A DNA stretch of 12,034 nt from Bacteroidales bacterium (GCA_004557405.1 SFDZ01000034.1:1-12034), one strand, 5' to 3'. Positions 1 to 6,765 are shown, counted from the stretch's first letter. The notes: a model not told the origin generated them from the letters alone. A program made the numbers and translations.

Positions 1-1044
1 ATGTCGGTACTCGATGTAATGCGCAAAAACGATTCCATATCTCAATATGTACGTCTTACATATCACTACCGATGCGGGAAGAGAATTATTAATTTTTCAA
101 ATCAAAAATATTATAATTCCATCTTGAATCTGACGCCAATAATAGAAGACGGAGAACTATTATTGTTAGACATTAAAAACAGTAACACAAAAGTTCGCAA
201 TTCGGCCTACGATGAAGCCATTGCCGTCGTTAATTACATCAAAAACAACAAATTGCACGACACAGCCATTATTACACCTTTTGTCAATCAGAAAGATTTG
301 ATCAATGACTGTTTGCAAAAACAAGGTATTTACGATGTAGAATGTCATACAATTCATTCCATGCAAGGCGGTGAAAAAGATACAATCATCATTTCAACGG
401 CATTGTCGCCTAAAACAAGCAGACACACCTTTGAATGGGTAATGAATAATACCGAAATCATCAATGTTGCCATTACACGCGCAAAAAAACGGCTCATCAT
501 AGCTAACGATTTTGAAGCAACAAAAACATTAGCAAACAACGAACAAAGCGACCTGATGGATTTGATTGAATATGTAAAAAGCAAGGGTTGCATTCAAGTT
601 CCGGCAAGTCCGAAAGTAGAAATAGGTAAATCGAATGGCAGCGTCAACGAAGACGAATTTTACAAAACGGTTACACACTTTTGCTCTGTCCACTCCTCTT
701 TCGAAGCACGCCGCAATGTACCGTTCAACAAAATTTTTGCCGATGATGAAATACTGAATAAAAGTCAGTCTGAATTCGACTGCGTATTATATAGCAAAAC
801 TCGTCTATTTAACCGCCTCGTACCAGAAATTGCTATTGAGATAAACGGCGGTGAACACTTTGGCGACAAAGTGCGTGAACAAGCCGATAAACGCAAAATA
901 GAAATCTGTAAAAAGAAACATATTCACTTTATTATGATACCTAATTCGATGGTCAAAGAATATGAACACCTGAGAACCATTCTTCTTGCCTCAAAAAAAA
1001 TTAACGACACTCAAACAAATATTTTTACAGATGATATGCAATAA
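1..1044 (+). CDS. SF1 (UPF1/Dna2-like) helicase C-terminal part with nuclease-like tail, 5'-truncated
   Basis: The visible 347 residues hold the second RecA-like domain of a superfamily 1 helicase. Residues 20-34 contain THYR-type motif IV (YHYRC, then FSN), 117-132 contain motif V (HSMQGGEKDTIIIS) and 156-170 contain motif VI (VAITRAKKRLI), whose Arg serves as an arginine finger in this family. ATP-binding motifs I and II must lie upstream of the window, so the ATG at base 1 is probably internal. Residues about 215-330 form a second domain with D260, E276, E280 and an IPN segment near 313-315. The pattern resembles DUF2726/DUF559-type PD-(D/E)xK nuclease folds, though EIN stands where ExK is usual. 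The role is probably DNA or RNA unwinding coupled to cleavage, in repair or defence. The gene is AT-rich compared with 1.2-5.5 kb. The helicase assignment is firm; the nuclease assignment is an inference. Confidence 0.8.
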   Translation: MSVLDVMRKNDSISQYVRLTYHYRCGKRIINFSNQKYYNSILNLTPIIEDGELLLLDIKNSNTKVRNSAYDEAIAVVNYIKNNKLHDTAIITPFVNQKDLINDCLQKQGIYDVECHTIHSMQGGEKDTIIISTALSPKTSRHTFEWVMNNTEIINVAITRAKKRLIIANDFEATKTLANNEQSDLMDLIEYVKSKGCIQVPASPKVEIGKSNGSVNEDEFYKTVTHFCSVHSSFEARRNVPFNKIFADDEILNKSQSEFDCVLYSKTRLFNRLVPEIAIEINGGEHFGDKVREQADKRKIEICKKKHIHFIMIPNSMVKEYEHLRTILLASKKINDTQTNIFTDDMQ

Positions 1045-1123
1045 ACTTTTAATCATCTAATTTGGTTAAATATTTGGCAAACCTATTGAAAATTACTAAT
1101 AAACATTAAAGACCAAAAAGGAC

Positions 1124-1155
1124 TTTGCAAGATGTTACTCAAAATAGTATCTTTG
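1124..1155 (+). promoter_or_regulatory. Bacteroidota-type promoter of the HTH-like gene
   Basis: A TTTG (-33) lies at 1124-1127 and TATCTTTG (-7, consensus TAnnTTTG) at 1148-1155, separated by 20 bp. Transcription should start around 1160, about 12 nt before the ATG at 1173. This rules out the TTG at 1125 as a start codon, since it is part of the -33 element. Confidence 0.75.
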
Positions 1156-1172
1156 CAGAAAAAAATAATGCT

Positions 1173-1751
1173 ATGTCGAAAAACTCTCCTGAAATACTTT
1201 TGTTGCGCAAAGCCATCGAAACATCGGTCAATCGCCCGATACGCACGCCTACCGATTTTGACTTTTTAGTCGGTGCCATCTGGGAACGCATCCACCAGAC
1301 TATCAGTTCCACAACTCTCAAACGCTTGTGGGGCTATATCGACGGTGCCGATGTTACCCGCCCTGCTACACTCGATTTGTTGGCCAATTTTTTAGGATTC
1401 GACCATTGGGAGGCGTTTGTGGCCGATGCGGCTGCCAAATCGGAGGTCGAGTCGGAGGTGCTACTGGGGCAAGGTGTACGCAGCAGCGATGTGGCAGTGG
1501 GCGACTTGGTGCAGGTGGAGTGGCTTCCGAACAGGCGTTGCACTTTTCGGTGTATTGACTGCGACAAATTCGAGGTTGTCGAGGCCGAAAACTCCAAACT
1601 GCATGTGGGCGACCGGTTCGAATGTACGCTGTTTTTGCTACACGAGCCGCTGTATATCGATAACTTGGTACAACAACATCATGCACCGGTTAGTTTCGTG
1701 TGTGGCAACAAAAACGGTCTGACAAAAGTGCGCCATCTGCCGCAACGATAG
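1173..1751 (+). CDS. Hypothetical protein with HTH-like N-terminus
   Basis: This is a 192-aa soluble protein with no signal peptide or membrane segment. Residues about 10-85 are helical and contain TLKRLWGY followed by RPATLDLLANFLGFDHWEAF. That arrangement recurs in uncharacterised Bacteroidota proteins and looks like a degenerate helix-turn-helix (the recurrence is from memory). Residues about 100-190 are rich in beta strands (VGDLVQVEW, VGDRFECTLF) and could be a small barrel that binds a ligand. The reading frame stays open back to a TTG at 1125, but that codon lies in the -33 promoter element, so the ATG at 1173 is chosen. The gene is monocistronic and ends 19 bp before a strong hairpin terminator. 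A regulatory role is plausible but unproven. Confidence 0.7.
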   Translation: MSKNSPEILLLRKAIETSVNRPIRTPTDFDFLVGAIWERIHQTISSTTLKRLWGYIDGADVTRPATLDLLANFLGFDHWEAFVADAAAKSEVESEVLLGQGVRSSDVAVGDLVQVEWLPNRRCTFRCIDCDKFEVVEAENSKLHVGDRFECTLFLLHEPLYIDNLVQQHHAPVSFVCGNKNGLTKVRHLPQR

Positions 1752-1770
1752 GGTGTGGCGGTGCACAAAC

Positions 1771-1800
1771 AAAAAATCCTCCCGATTGGGAGGATTTTTT
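1771..1800. terminator. Bidirectional intrinsic terminator
   Basis: A perfect 13-bp inverted repeat (AAAAAATCCTCCC, loop GATT, and its complement) has a GC-rich core with an A-run on one side and a T-run on the other. It therefore works as a Rho-independent terminator in both directions. It lies between the converging 3' ends at 1751 (+) and 1825 (-). Confidence 0.9.
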
Positions 1801-1824
1801 TGTTTCGGCGTCTGTGCCTCTGTG

Positions 1825-2835
1825 TTATTTGTTCAACGCCAAAGCCACATTGACGGCACAAGCCACGGTGCAACCTACCATCGGGTTGTTGCCGATGCCC
1901 AGAAAGCCCATCATCTCGACGTGTGCCGGCACCGACGACGAGCCTGCGAATTGCGCATCCGAGTGCATACGTCCGAGTGTGTCGGTCATACCATACGAGG
2001 CGGGACCTGCAGCCATATTGTCGGGGTGGAGTGTGCGACCCGTGCCGCCACCCGAAGCCACGCTGAAATAGGGTTTGCCTGCCAGCACGCGTTCTTTTTT
2101 GTAAGTGCCGGCCACCGGATGTTGGAAACGTGTCGGGTTGGTGGAGTTGCCGGTGATGCTCACATCCACATTTTCGTGCCACATGATGGCCACACCCTCG
2201 CGCACATCGTCGGCACCATAGCAGTTCACTTTGGCGCGCGGTCCGTTGCTGTAGGCTTTGCGGCGTACCTCTTTCAATTCGCCGGTGTAGTAGTCGAATT
2301 CGGTTTGCACGTATGTAAATCCGTTGATGCGGCTGATAATCATGGCGGCATCTTTACCCAAGCCGTTCAGAATGCAGCGCAGCGGTTTTTGACGCACTTT
2401 GTTAGCCATTTCGGCTATTTTGATGGCACCTTCGGCGGCTGCGAACGACTCGTGTCCGGCCAAAAAGGCGAAACATTCGGTCTCTTCGCGCAGCAGACGT
2501 GCAGCCAGGTTACCATGTCCAAGACCCACTTTGCGGTCGTCGGCTACCGAACCCGGGATGCAGAAAGCCTGCAAACCTATGCCAATGGCTTCGGCGGCGT
2601 CGGCAGCATTGGTGCAACCTTTTTTCAAAGCGATGGCCGAACCCACAACGTAAGCCCATTTGGCATTTTCGAAGCAGATTTTTTGCGTTTCTTCGCAGGT
2701 CAGATAGGGATCTAAACCGTATTTTTCGCAAATTTCATTGGCTTCTTCTATCGATTTGATGCCGTTGGCGTTCAGCGCAGCGAGTATCTGTTTCTCGCGG
2801 CGGTCTTGACTTTCGAATTGAACTTTTCTGATCAT
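1825..2835 (-). CDS. GGGtGRT protein (PF14057-type), partner of a NifU-like scaffold
   Basis: The 336-aa product carries the family-naming motif GGGTGRT at residues 262-268, inside the longer stretch PYFSVASGGGTGRTLHPDN. The family is known mainly from anaerobic bacteria and archaea and has no established biochemical function. The protein is soluble and has an unusual number of cysteines for a cytoplasmic protein, including C36, C47, C54, C74, C92, C121, C154, C205, C322 and C326; the last two form CTVAC. These could bind a metal or Fe-S cluster, perhaps one built on the scaffold encoded just upstream. Its ATG overlaps the upstream stop codon (ATGA), and an exact AAGGAGG lies at 2842-2848, so translation is probably coupled. 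The length looks complete. Confidence 0.88.
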   Translation of the reverse strand: MIRKVQFESQDRREKQILAALNANGIKSIEEANEICEKYGLDPYLTCEETQKICFENAKWAYVVGSAIALKKGCTNAADAAEAIGIGLQAFCIPGSVADDRKVGLGHGNLAARLLREETECFAFLAGHESFAAAEGAIKIAEMANKVRQKPLRCILNGLGKDAAMIISRINGFTYVQTEFDYYTGELKEVRRKAYSNGPRAKVNCYGADDVREGVAIMWHENVDVSITGNSTNPTRFQHPVAGTYKKERVLAGKPYFSVASGGGTGRTLHPDNMAAGPASYGMTDTLGRMHSDAQFAGSSSVPAHVEMMGFLGIGNNPMVGCTVACAVNVALALNK

Positions 2836-3548
2836 AGTTGTCCCTCCTTGTCGTTACGTGGATCGATGAATTTTACTGCGCCTTGTTCTTTGGTGGTGCG
2901 TCCGTAGGTGCCTGTAACCGATTTCAGGGCTTCGTCGGCAGCCACGCCTTTTTTGACGGCGTCCATAAATTTGCCCATGTGCACATACTCATAACCGCAC
3001 ACTTCGTTGTCGGCGTCGAGGAACATTTTGGTGATGTATCCTTCGGTAAGTTGCAGGTAGCGCGTGCCTTTTTTCTTGGTGCCGTAGAGTGTTCCGGTTT
3101 GCGAAATCAGGCCTTTGCCCAAGTCTTCGAGGCCGGCGCCAATCATCAGTCCGCCTTCGGAGAAAGCCGATTGCGTGCGTCCGTAAACGATTTGCAGGAA
3201 CAGTTCGCGCATGGCTGTGTTGATGGCGTCGCACACGAGGTCGGTGTTCAGTGCTTCGAGCAGTGTTTTGCCCGGCAGAATTTCCGATGCCATGGCGGCC
3301 GAGTGTGTCATGCCCGAGCAGCCGATGGTTTCGACCAGCGCCTCTTCGATGATGCCCTCTTTCACGTTCAAGGTCAGTTTGCAGGCGCCTTGTTGCGGTG
3401 CGCACCAACCGATGCCGTGTGTCAAACCCGAAATGTCTTTAATCTCTTTGGCTTTCACCCATTTGCCCTCTTCAGGTATGGGAGCCGGACCGTGGTTGGG
3501 CCCTTTGGCAACACAACACATGTGTTCCACTTCTTTTGAATAAACCAT
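2832..3548 (-). CDS. NifU/IscU-like iron-sulfur cluster assembly scaffold protein
   Basis: The 238-aa protein resembles the NifU N-terminal scaffold domain. Residues 54-101 (GACKLTLNVKEGIIEEALVE, then IGCSGMTHSAAMASEILPGK) match the NifU pattern in which a GC followed by small residues supplies a cluster ligand, here C77. C106 lies at about the expected place for a second ligand; C49 and C56 are further candidates. Residues 11-12 are a CC pair. The last 70 residues extend beyond IscU and have no domain I recognise. The gene is the first of a two-gene operon with the GGGtGRT gene (4-nt overlap) and is preceded by a TACCTTTG -7 element. The ATG at 3548 is preferred over M10 because the segment before M10 reads as normal coding sequence. 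Assembly or delivery of a special Fe-S cluster is likely; the target is unknown. Confidence 0.85.
   Translation of the reverse strand: MVYSKEVEHMCCVAKGPNHGPAPIPEEGKWVKAKEIKDISGLTHGIGWCAPQQGACKLTLNVKEGIIEEALVETIGCSGMTHSAAMASEILPGKTLLEALNTDLVCDAINTAMRELFLQIVYGRTQSAFSEGGLMIGAGLEDLGKGLISQTGTLYGTKKKGTRYLQLTEGYITKMFLDADNEVCGYEYVHMGKFMDAVKKGVAADEALKSVTGTYGRTTKEQGAVKFIDPRNDKEGQL
2842..2848 (-). promoter_or_regulatory. Exact Shine-Dalgarno at a coupled junction
   Basis: The - strand reads AAGGAGG, 6 nt upstream of the GGGtGRT ATG and inside the end of the scaffold gene. Other genes here show no clear SD, as is usual in Bacteroidota. The site fixes the start at 2835 and suggests high or stoichiometric translation of the second gene. 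Confidence 0.75.
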
Positions 3549-3622
3549 AACGTTTTTGTGATTTTATAAAGTTTGTAAAATAAAAAATCTGTTGGTTGAT
3601 ACTACAACTTGTACACAACTTG

Positions 3623-3630
3623 CAAAGGTA
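3623..3630 (-). promoter_or_regulatory. -7 promoter element of the scaffold/GGGtGRT operon
   Basis: The - strand reads TACCTTTG, a full match to TAnnTTTG, giving a leader of about 70 nt before the ATG at 3548. No perfect TTTG sits 20 bp upstream; the nearest candidate is CTTG at 3647-3650 with a 16-bp spacer. The upstream half is therefore uncertain. Confidence 0.6.
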
Positions 3631-3645
3631 CAAATTTTATGCAAA

Positions 3646-3680
3646 ACAAGCGCACTTTTTTCGTTTTTTTGTGCGTTTGT
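3646..3680. other. Imperfect hairpin in the 3549-3778 intergenic region
   Basis: Arms ACAAGCGCAC (3646-3655) and GTGCGTTTGT (3671-3680) pair over 10 bp with one G.T wobble around a T-rich 15-nt loop. On the - strand the second arm is followed by TTTTGC, so it may weakly terminate the lipoprotein transcript. It also overlaps the upstream part of the scaffold promoter. I see nothing else firm in the 230-bp gap. Confidence 0.4.
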
Positions 3681-3778
3681 ACAAAAAAATAGTGTTTCTA
3701 CCCTCGCCAAAACGACAAATCATTCGTCATTTGTTGACGGCCAAGCCTATCGAGGCAAAGATGCGTCATACCTTGTCG

Positions 3779-4135
3779 TCAGTTGCCCAGCACGTCTAAA
3801 AAACCATCTACTGCGCCTTGCAACTCTTGCAGCGCATCGTGTGTTTGGGCTTCGAACTGCGATGCTGCGTATGCCGCAAAATAGGCAAAGCAACGTCCTT
3901 CCAGACGTCCTATTTCCTGCAATTCTTCGTCGGTGTATTGGTAGCGTTCGATGGTTTGAGTTATCTCGCTGAAATGTTGCATGGCATCGTCCCACTCGGC
4001 CGGCGACCACTCAGCGCTTTCTTTTTCGAGACGTTCGGTAAACGTGGCGAGGTCGTCCACGGCGGTTTGTTGCGGGTTACAAGCCGCCAACACCACAGCC
4101 ATCAGGCTGAAGATGATAATTTTTTTCATACTCAT
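3779..4135 (-). CDS. Small lipoprotein of unknown function
   Basis: The 118-aa product starts MSMKK and has a hydrophobic stretch (IIIFSLMAVVLA) ending in a LAAC lipobox at residues 16-19, so it should be cleaved and lipidated at C19 and anchored to a membrane. The mature part, about 100 residues, is acidic and helical with many Glu, Asp, Gln and Ala, and has no transmembrane segment. It looks like the short helical lipoproteins common in Bacteroidales; DUF6565 is one possible relative, from memory only. The frame is open upstream to 4207, but the promoter at 4167-4199 lies inside that extension, so translation starts at 4135 (or at 4129, MKK). The gene is divergent from ychF and appears to be a single transcription unit. 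Confidence 0.75.
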   Translation of the reverse strand: MSMKKIIIFSLMAVVLAACNPQQTAVDDLATFTERLEKESAEWSPAEWDDAMQHFSEITQTIERYQYTDEELQEIGRLEGRCFAYFAAYAASQFEAQTHDALQELQGAVDGFLDVLGN

Positions 4136-4166
4136 TCGTTTTTGTTTGATTTGTATTAGATGTGTG

Positions 4167-4199
4167 CAAAGATAATGTATTTTTTGCAAAAAACACAAA
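4167..4199 (-). promoter_or_regulatory. Bacteroidota-type promoter of the lipoprotein gene
   Basis: On the - strand TTTG lies at 4199-4196 and TATCTTTG at 4174-4167, with a 21-bp spacer. The expected start near 4160 gives a leader of about 25 nt to the ATG at 4135. It is divergent from the ychF promoter at 4291-4322. Confidence 0.7.
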
Positions 4200-4290
4200 T
4201 AGCACACCGAAAATCATACGTTTTTGTGTCGGCGAAACGTTTTTTGCGGATTGTCCCGTGCCGGTAATGCGTTCAAAAACGCCAAACCTT

Positions 4291-4322
4291 TTTGAAACTT
4301 CCAAACTTTTTTTGTACCTTTG
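4291..4322 (+). promoter_or_regulatory. Bacteroidota-type promoter of ychF
   Basis: TTTG at 4291-4294 and TACCTTTG at 4315-4322 are separated by 20 bp, the same geometry as at 1124-1155. The expected transcription start is near 4328, about 32 nt before the ATG at 4360. The interval 4200-4290 between the two divergent promoters shows nothing I can name. Confidence 0.75.
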
Positions 4323-4359
4323 CAGTCCCTATTTTTGTCAGAACACAGAACATCGAACT

Positions 4360-5463
4360 ATGTCGTTACAATGCGGAATTGTAGGTCTGCCCAATGTGGG
4401 CAAATCGACCTTATTTAATTGTCTGTCGAATGCCAAAGCGCAATCGGCCAACTTTCCTTTTTGCACTATCGAGCCAAACGTGGGCGTCATCACCGTGCCC
4501 GACGAACGTTTGAACAAATTGGCCGAACTGTGCAAACCCGAACGCGTGGTGCCCACCACGGTCGAAATTGTTGATATTGCCGGTTTGGTGAAAGGCGCCA
4601 GCAAAGGCGAGGGCTTGGGCAACAAGTTTTTGGCCAACATCCGCGAGACGGACGCCATATTGCACGTATTGCGCTGTTTCGACGACCCGAATGTGGTGCA
4701 TGTCGATGGGTCGGTTGACCCCGTGCGCGACAAGGAAATCATCGAAGCCGAACTGATGATAAAAGACCTCGAGACGCTCGAAAATCGCATTCAGAAAGTG
4801 CAAAAACAAGCGCAAACCGGTGGCGACAAAGCCGCCAAGCAAGCCCTGGAAGTCTATCTGAAATACAAAGCCGCACTCGACCAAGGCAAGCCGGCGCGCA
4901 CCGTTACGTTCGACACGAAAGACGACATCGCCATTGCGCGCGAACTATTTTTGCTCACCTCGAAACCGGTGATGTATGTGTGCAACGTCGATGAAGCATC
5001 GGCCGCCACGGGCAACCACTATGTCGATGCAGTGTGCGAGGCCGTAAAAGACGAAAACGCCGAAGTGCTGGTCGTGGCCGCCAAAATCGAATCGGAGATA
5101 GCCGAACTCGAAACCTACGACGAACGCCAAATGTTTCTCGAAGAGGTCGGACTACAGGAATCGGGCGTCAACCGACTCATCAAAGCCGCATACAACCTAC
5201 TGAACCTCAAGACATTCCTGACAGCCGGCAGCGACGAAGTGCGTGCGTGGACTTTCCGCGACGGATTCAAAGCGCCACAGTGTGCCGGCATCATCCATAC
5301 CGATTTCGAAAAAGGGTTTATCCGCGCCGAAGTTATCAAATACGACGATTTTGTGCATTACGGCAGCGAATCCGCGGTGCGCGAAGCGGGTAAATTGGCC
5401 GTCGAAGGCAAAGACTATTTGGTGCAGGACGGCGACATTATGCACTTCCGTTTCAACGTGTAA
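4360..5463 (+). CDS. ychF: Redox-regulated ATPase YchF (Obg/HflX-type P-loop NTPase)
   Basis: The 367-aa protein is close to the usual YchF length of about 363. The P-loop GLPNVGKST lies at residues 9-17, the switch II motif DIAGLVKGAS at 72-81, and the base-specificity motif is NVDE at 209-212. Family members with NxxE instead of NKxD prefer ATP over GTP. A helical insertion spans about 125-175 and the C-terminal TGS domain covers about 283-366, including DYLVQDGDIMHFRFNV. YchF binds ribosomes and is linked to stress and translation control in other bacteria. The frame is open back to 4162, but that region contains the promoter, and only the ATG at 4360 gives the conserved start MSLQCGIVGLPNVGKS. 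The gene is monocistronic, ending about 20 bp before a palindromic terminator. Identification is secure. Confidence 0.97.
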   Translation: MSLQCGIVGLPNVGKSTLFNCLSNAKAQSANFPFCTIEPNVGVITVPDERLNKLAELCKPERVVPTTVEIVDIAGLVKGASKGEGLGNKFLANIRETDAILHVLRCFDDPNVVHVDGSVDPVRDKEIIEAELMIKDLETLENRIQKVQKQAQTGGDKAAKQALEVYLKYKAALDQGKPARTVTFDTKDDIAIARELFLLTSKPVMYVCNVDEASAATGNHYVDAVCEAVKDENAEVLVVAAKIESEIAELETYDERQMFLEEVGLQESGVNRLIKAAYNLLNLKTFLTAGSDEVRAWTFRDGFKAPQCAGIIHTDFEKGFIRAEVIKYDDFVHYGSESAVREAGKLAVEGKDYLVQDGDIMHFRFNV

Positions 5464-5481
5464 GCACTCTATAAATTGATG

Positions 5482-5517
5482 CAAAACAGCGAATTGGCAT
5501 GCCAATTCGCTGTTTTG
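5482..5517. terminator. Perfect 36-bp palindrome, bidirectional terminator
   Basis: The segment is fully self-complementary with no mismatch, centred on GGCATGCC. Outer ends are CAAAA and TTTTG, so each strand gives a long hairpin ending in a short T-run. It serves ychF on the + strand and tRNA-Pro(CGG), whose 3' end is at 5520, on the - strand. Confidence 0.85.
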
Positions 5518-5519
5518 TG

Positions 5520-5592
5520 TCGGAGTTAGGCGACTCGAACGCCCGACCTCTACGTCCCGAACGTAGCGCGCTACCAACTGCGCTAAACTCCG
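5520..5592 (-). tRNA. tRNA-Pro (anticodon CGG)
   Basis: The full cloverleaf folds: acceptor CGGAGTT with AACTCCG (7 bp), D stem GCGC/GCGC, anticodon stem CTACG/CGTAG with loop TTCGGGA, and T arm GGGCG-TTCGAGT-CGCCT with one G.T pair. The anticodon CGG reads CCG. The discriminator base is A, and CCA is not encoded, so it must be added after transcription. Confidence 0.95.
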
Positions 5593-5609
5593 ATGATGAT
5601 TTCGGACTG

Positions 5610-5641
5610 CAAAAGTAGAATTTTTTTCTCAAACAGCCAAG
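5610..5641 (-). promoter_or_regulatory. Promoter of tRNA-Pro(CGG)
   Basis: On the - strand, TACTTTTG (5617-5610) fits TAnnTTTG, and CTTG lies 20 bp upstream (5641-5638), a near match to the -33 TTTG. The -7 element ends 18 nt before the mature tRNA. The site sits just after the thioesterase stop codon, so the tRNA could also be reached by read-through. Confidence 0.6.
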
Positions 5642-5646
5642 CGAAA

Positions 5647-6150
5647 TCAAAATTTTTTTACAATTTCTTCCAAAGTAACATCATCGCCGATGGGTTGACA
5701 AGGTTTAAGTAGCATATTTTCAGGTATTTGCGTAGTGAATGTAAAATATGTACAAACCGCCTCGGTGCACAGTTCGCCGACTGCATTGACGATAGTTGCC
5801 TTGATGATGGCGATGTTGCGTTTCTGTTCGACCAGCGCAGCGCGCAACACCACATACGGGTTGTCGATGGTAATAGGGCGACGATAGCGCGTTTCCATCT
5901 TCGACGTAACCCCCGATCGTTCCAACTTGCGGAACATCACCCAGCCGCAAATTTCGTCGAGCAACACAGCCTGTATGCCGCCATGCAGCGTATTTATCCA
6001 ACTTTGGAATTGTGGTTGCGGGCTCCACACACTGACGATGTCGTCGCCATCTTCGTAGAACTCCATGTGCACGCCGGCCGGATTGTGAGGTGCACACCCA
6101 AAACAGTTGTACCCTTCGGTATGCATGTACGGATTCGACAATTTTCTCAT
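5647..6150 (-). CDS. PaaI-family hotdog-fold thioesterase
   Basis: The 167-aa protein has the hallmarks of the PaaI/YbgC-like hotdog family: CFGC near residues 16-19 followed by NPAGVHMEFY, and the central helix motif HGGIQAVLLDEICGW at 56-70. HGG with D65 or E66 supplies the catalytic region that hydrolyses acyl-CoA thioesters in this family. Strands follow in RYRRPITIDNPYVVLRA and KATIVNAVGELCTEAVCTYF. The protein is cytoplasmic with no signal peptide. It lies between two proline tRNA genes on the same strand. I see no convincing TAnnTTTG before its ATG, so it may depend on transcripts entering from upstream. The acyl substrate cannot be told from sequence. Confidence 0.85.
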   Translation of the reverse strand: MRKLSNPYMHTEGYNCFGCAPHNPAGVHMEFYEDGDDIVSVWSPQPQFQSWINTLHGGIQAVLLDEICGWVMFRKLERSGVTSKMETRYRRPITIDNPYVVLRAALVEQKRNIAIIKATIVNAVGELCTEAVCTYFTFTTQIPENMLLKPCQPIGDDVTLEEIVKKF

Positions 6151-6199
6151 AGATTTTGCTTTGTATTATTACTATTTGTGTTGCGGCATTCAAAACAAC

Positions 6200-6241
6200 A
6201 AAGTGCTGATTCAGAGTTGGTTATCTGTACATCAGCACTTT
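6200..6241 (-). terminator. Probable terminator of tRNA-Pro(GGG)
   Basis: A perfect 11-bp inverted repeat (AAAGTGCTGAT, complement at 6231-6241) encloses a 20-nt loop. It starts 10 nt after the tRNA 3' end and is followed on the - strand by the T-rich GTTGTTTTG. The large loop and broken T-run make it weaker than the other two terminators. Confidence 0.6.
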
Positions 6242-6250
6242 ACGCCGTAG

Positions 6251-6325
6251 TCGGGATGACTGGATTCGAACCAGCGACCACTCGCCCCCCAGACGAGTAC
6301 TCTAACCGGACTGAGCTACATCCCG
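6251..6325 (-). tRNA. tRNA-Pro (anticodon GGG)
   Basis: The cloverleaf is complete: acceptor CGGGATG/CATCCCG, D stem GCTC/GAGT, anticodon stem CTCGT/GCGAG with loop CTGGGGG, and T arm GCTGG-TTCGAAT-CCAGT. The anticodon GGG reads CCC and CCU. The discriminator is A and CCA is not encoded. A TATTTTTG -7 element lies 12 nt upstream at 6344-6337. Confidence 0.95.
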
Positions 6326-6336
6326 TTTTGGGACTG

Positions 6337-6344
6337 CAAAAATA
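6337..6344 (-). promoter_or_regulatory. -7 element of tRNA-Pro(GGG)
   Basis: The - strand reads TATTTTTG, fitting TAnnTTTG. No TTTG lies at the usual distance upstream, where the sequence is a run of A and T. The flanks (6348-6356 and 6375-6383) form a 9-bp AT-rich inverted repeat. I see nothing else in 6385-6489. Confidence 0.5.
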
Positions 6345-6489
6345 GTGTTTTTTGTCGGAATAAAAAAATTTTTTGACAAAAAAACGCACGCCCAACTTTC
6401 AACAAGCAAGTGCGAAATGCAAAAACAGCCTCAACCGGCAACAAAAAAAGTTGAGTTTCTCGCGCAATCGGGCGCCAAATGCGCAGCAA

Positions 6490-6765
6490 TCACTGTATAA
6501 GCAACTGCTGTATGCGTTTGGCGTCGGAACGGGTAAAACCGTTGGCAACGGTGCGCTGCCCGCCTTTGGTCTCGATGATGATGTCGGCAAAGAGTAGTCC
6601 CGCGTTGAGCGACACGCTACCGATAGCGCTACGCTGTATGACGGTACTCTCGTGCCCGATGAGTTTGGCTTTGTAGAAAGTTACTTTCTCGTCGTCTATT
6701 TCCAACTTGTCGGGAAACAGCATATTGCCACTCGTGATGTGGCTTGCTTTGAATTGATAAGACAT
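6490..6765 (-). CDS. Small PH-like domain protein
   Basis: The 91-aa protein has alternating beta strands followed by a C-terminal helix: LEIDDEKVTFYKAK, STVIQRSAIGSVSLNAG, ADIIIETKGGQRTVANGF, then SDAKRIQQLLIQ. This order of strands and a final amphipathic helix, with the phrase on residues 22-50, is typical of single bacterial PH-like domains (bPH families). There is no signal peptide or membrane segment. The ATG lies 44 bp after the pcp stop codon with no promoter seen between, so it is probably the last gene of the channel-pcp operon. Function is unknown; binding a membrane or partner protein would be a reasonable guess. Confidence 0.65.
   Translation of the reverse strand: MSYQFKASHITSGNMLFPDKLEIDDEKVTFYKAKLIGHESTVIQRSAIGSVSLNAGLLFADIIIETKGGQRTVANGFTRSDAKRIQQLLIQ

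Noticed and set aside
1125..1172. TTG start extending the HTH-like protein by 16 residues
   Set aside because: The TTG is part of the -33 promoter element and lies upstream of the expected transcription start.
1753..2715. Long + strand open frame of 320 codons
   Set aside because: It is antisense to the GGGtGRT gene, whose protein has clear family motifs; the + frame gives low-complexity His/Ala/Gly-rich sequence and is a shadow.
2838..3539. + strand open frame of 233 codons
   Set aside because: It is antisense to the scaffold gene and has no domain features; codon bias of the real gene explains it.
4136..4207. 24-residue N-terminal extension of the lipoprotein
   Set aside because: It would put the promoter inside the gene and bury the signal peptide; MSMKK at 4135 gives a normal lipoprotein signal.
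4162..4359. 66-residue N-terminal extension of YchF
   Set aside because: It contains the ychF promoter, and YchF proteins start just before the P-loop, matching the ATG at 4360.
5520..6325. tRNA-Pro genes as an integration site
   Set aside because: No integrase and no repeated tRNA 3' end was seen nearby; the sequence between is an ordinary thioesterase gene.
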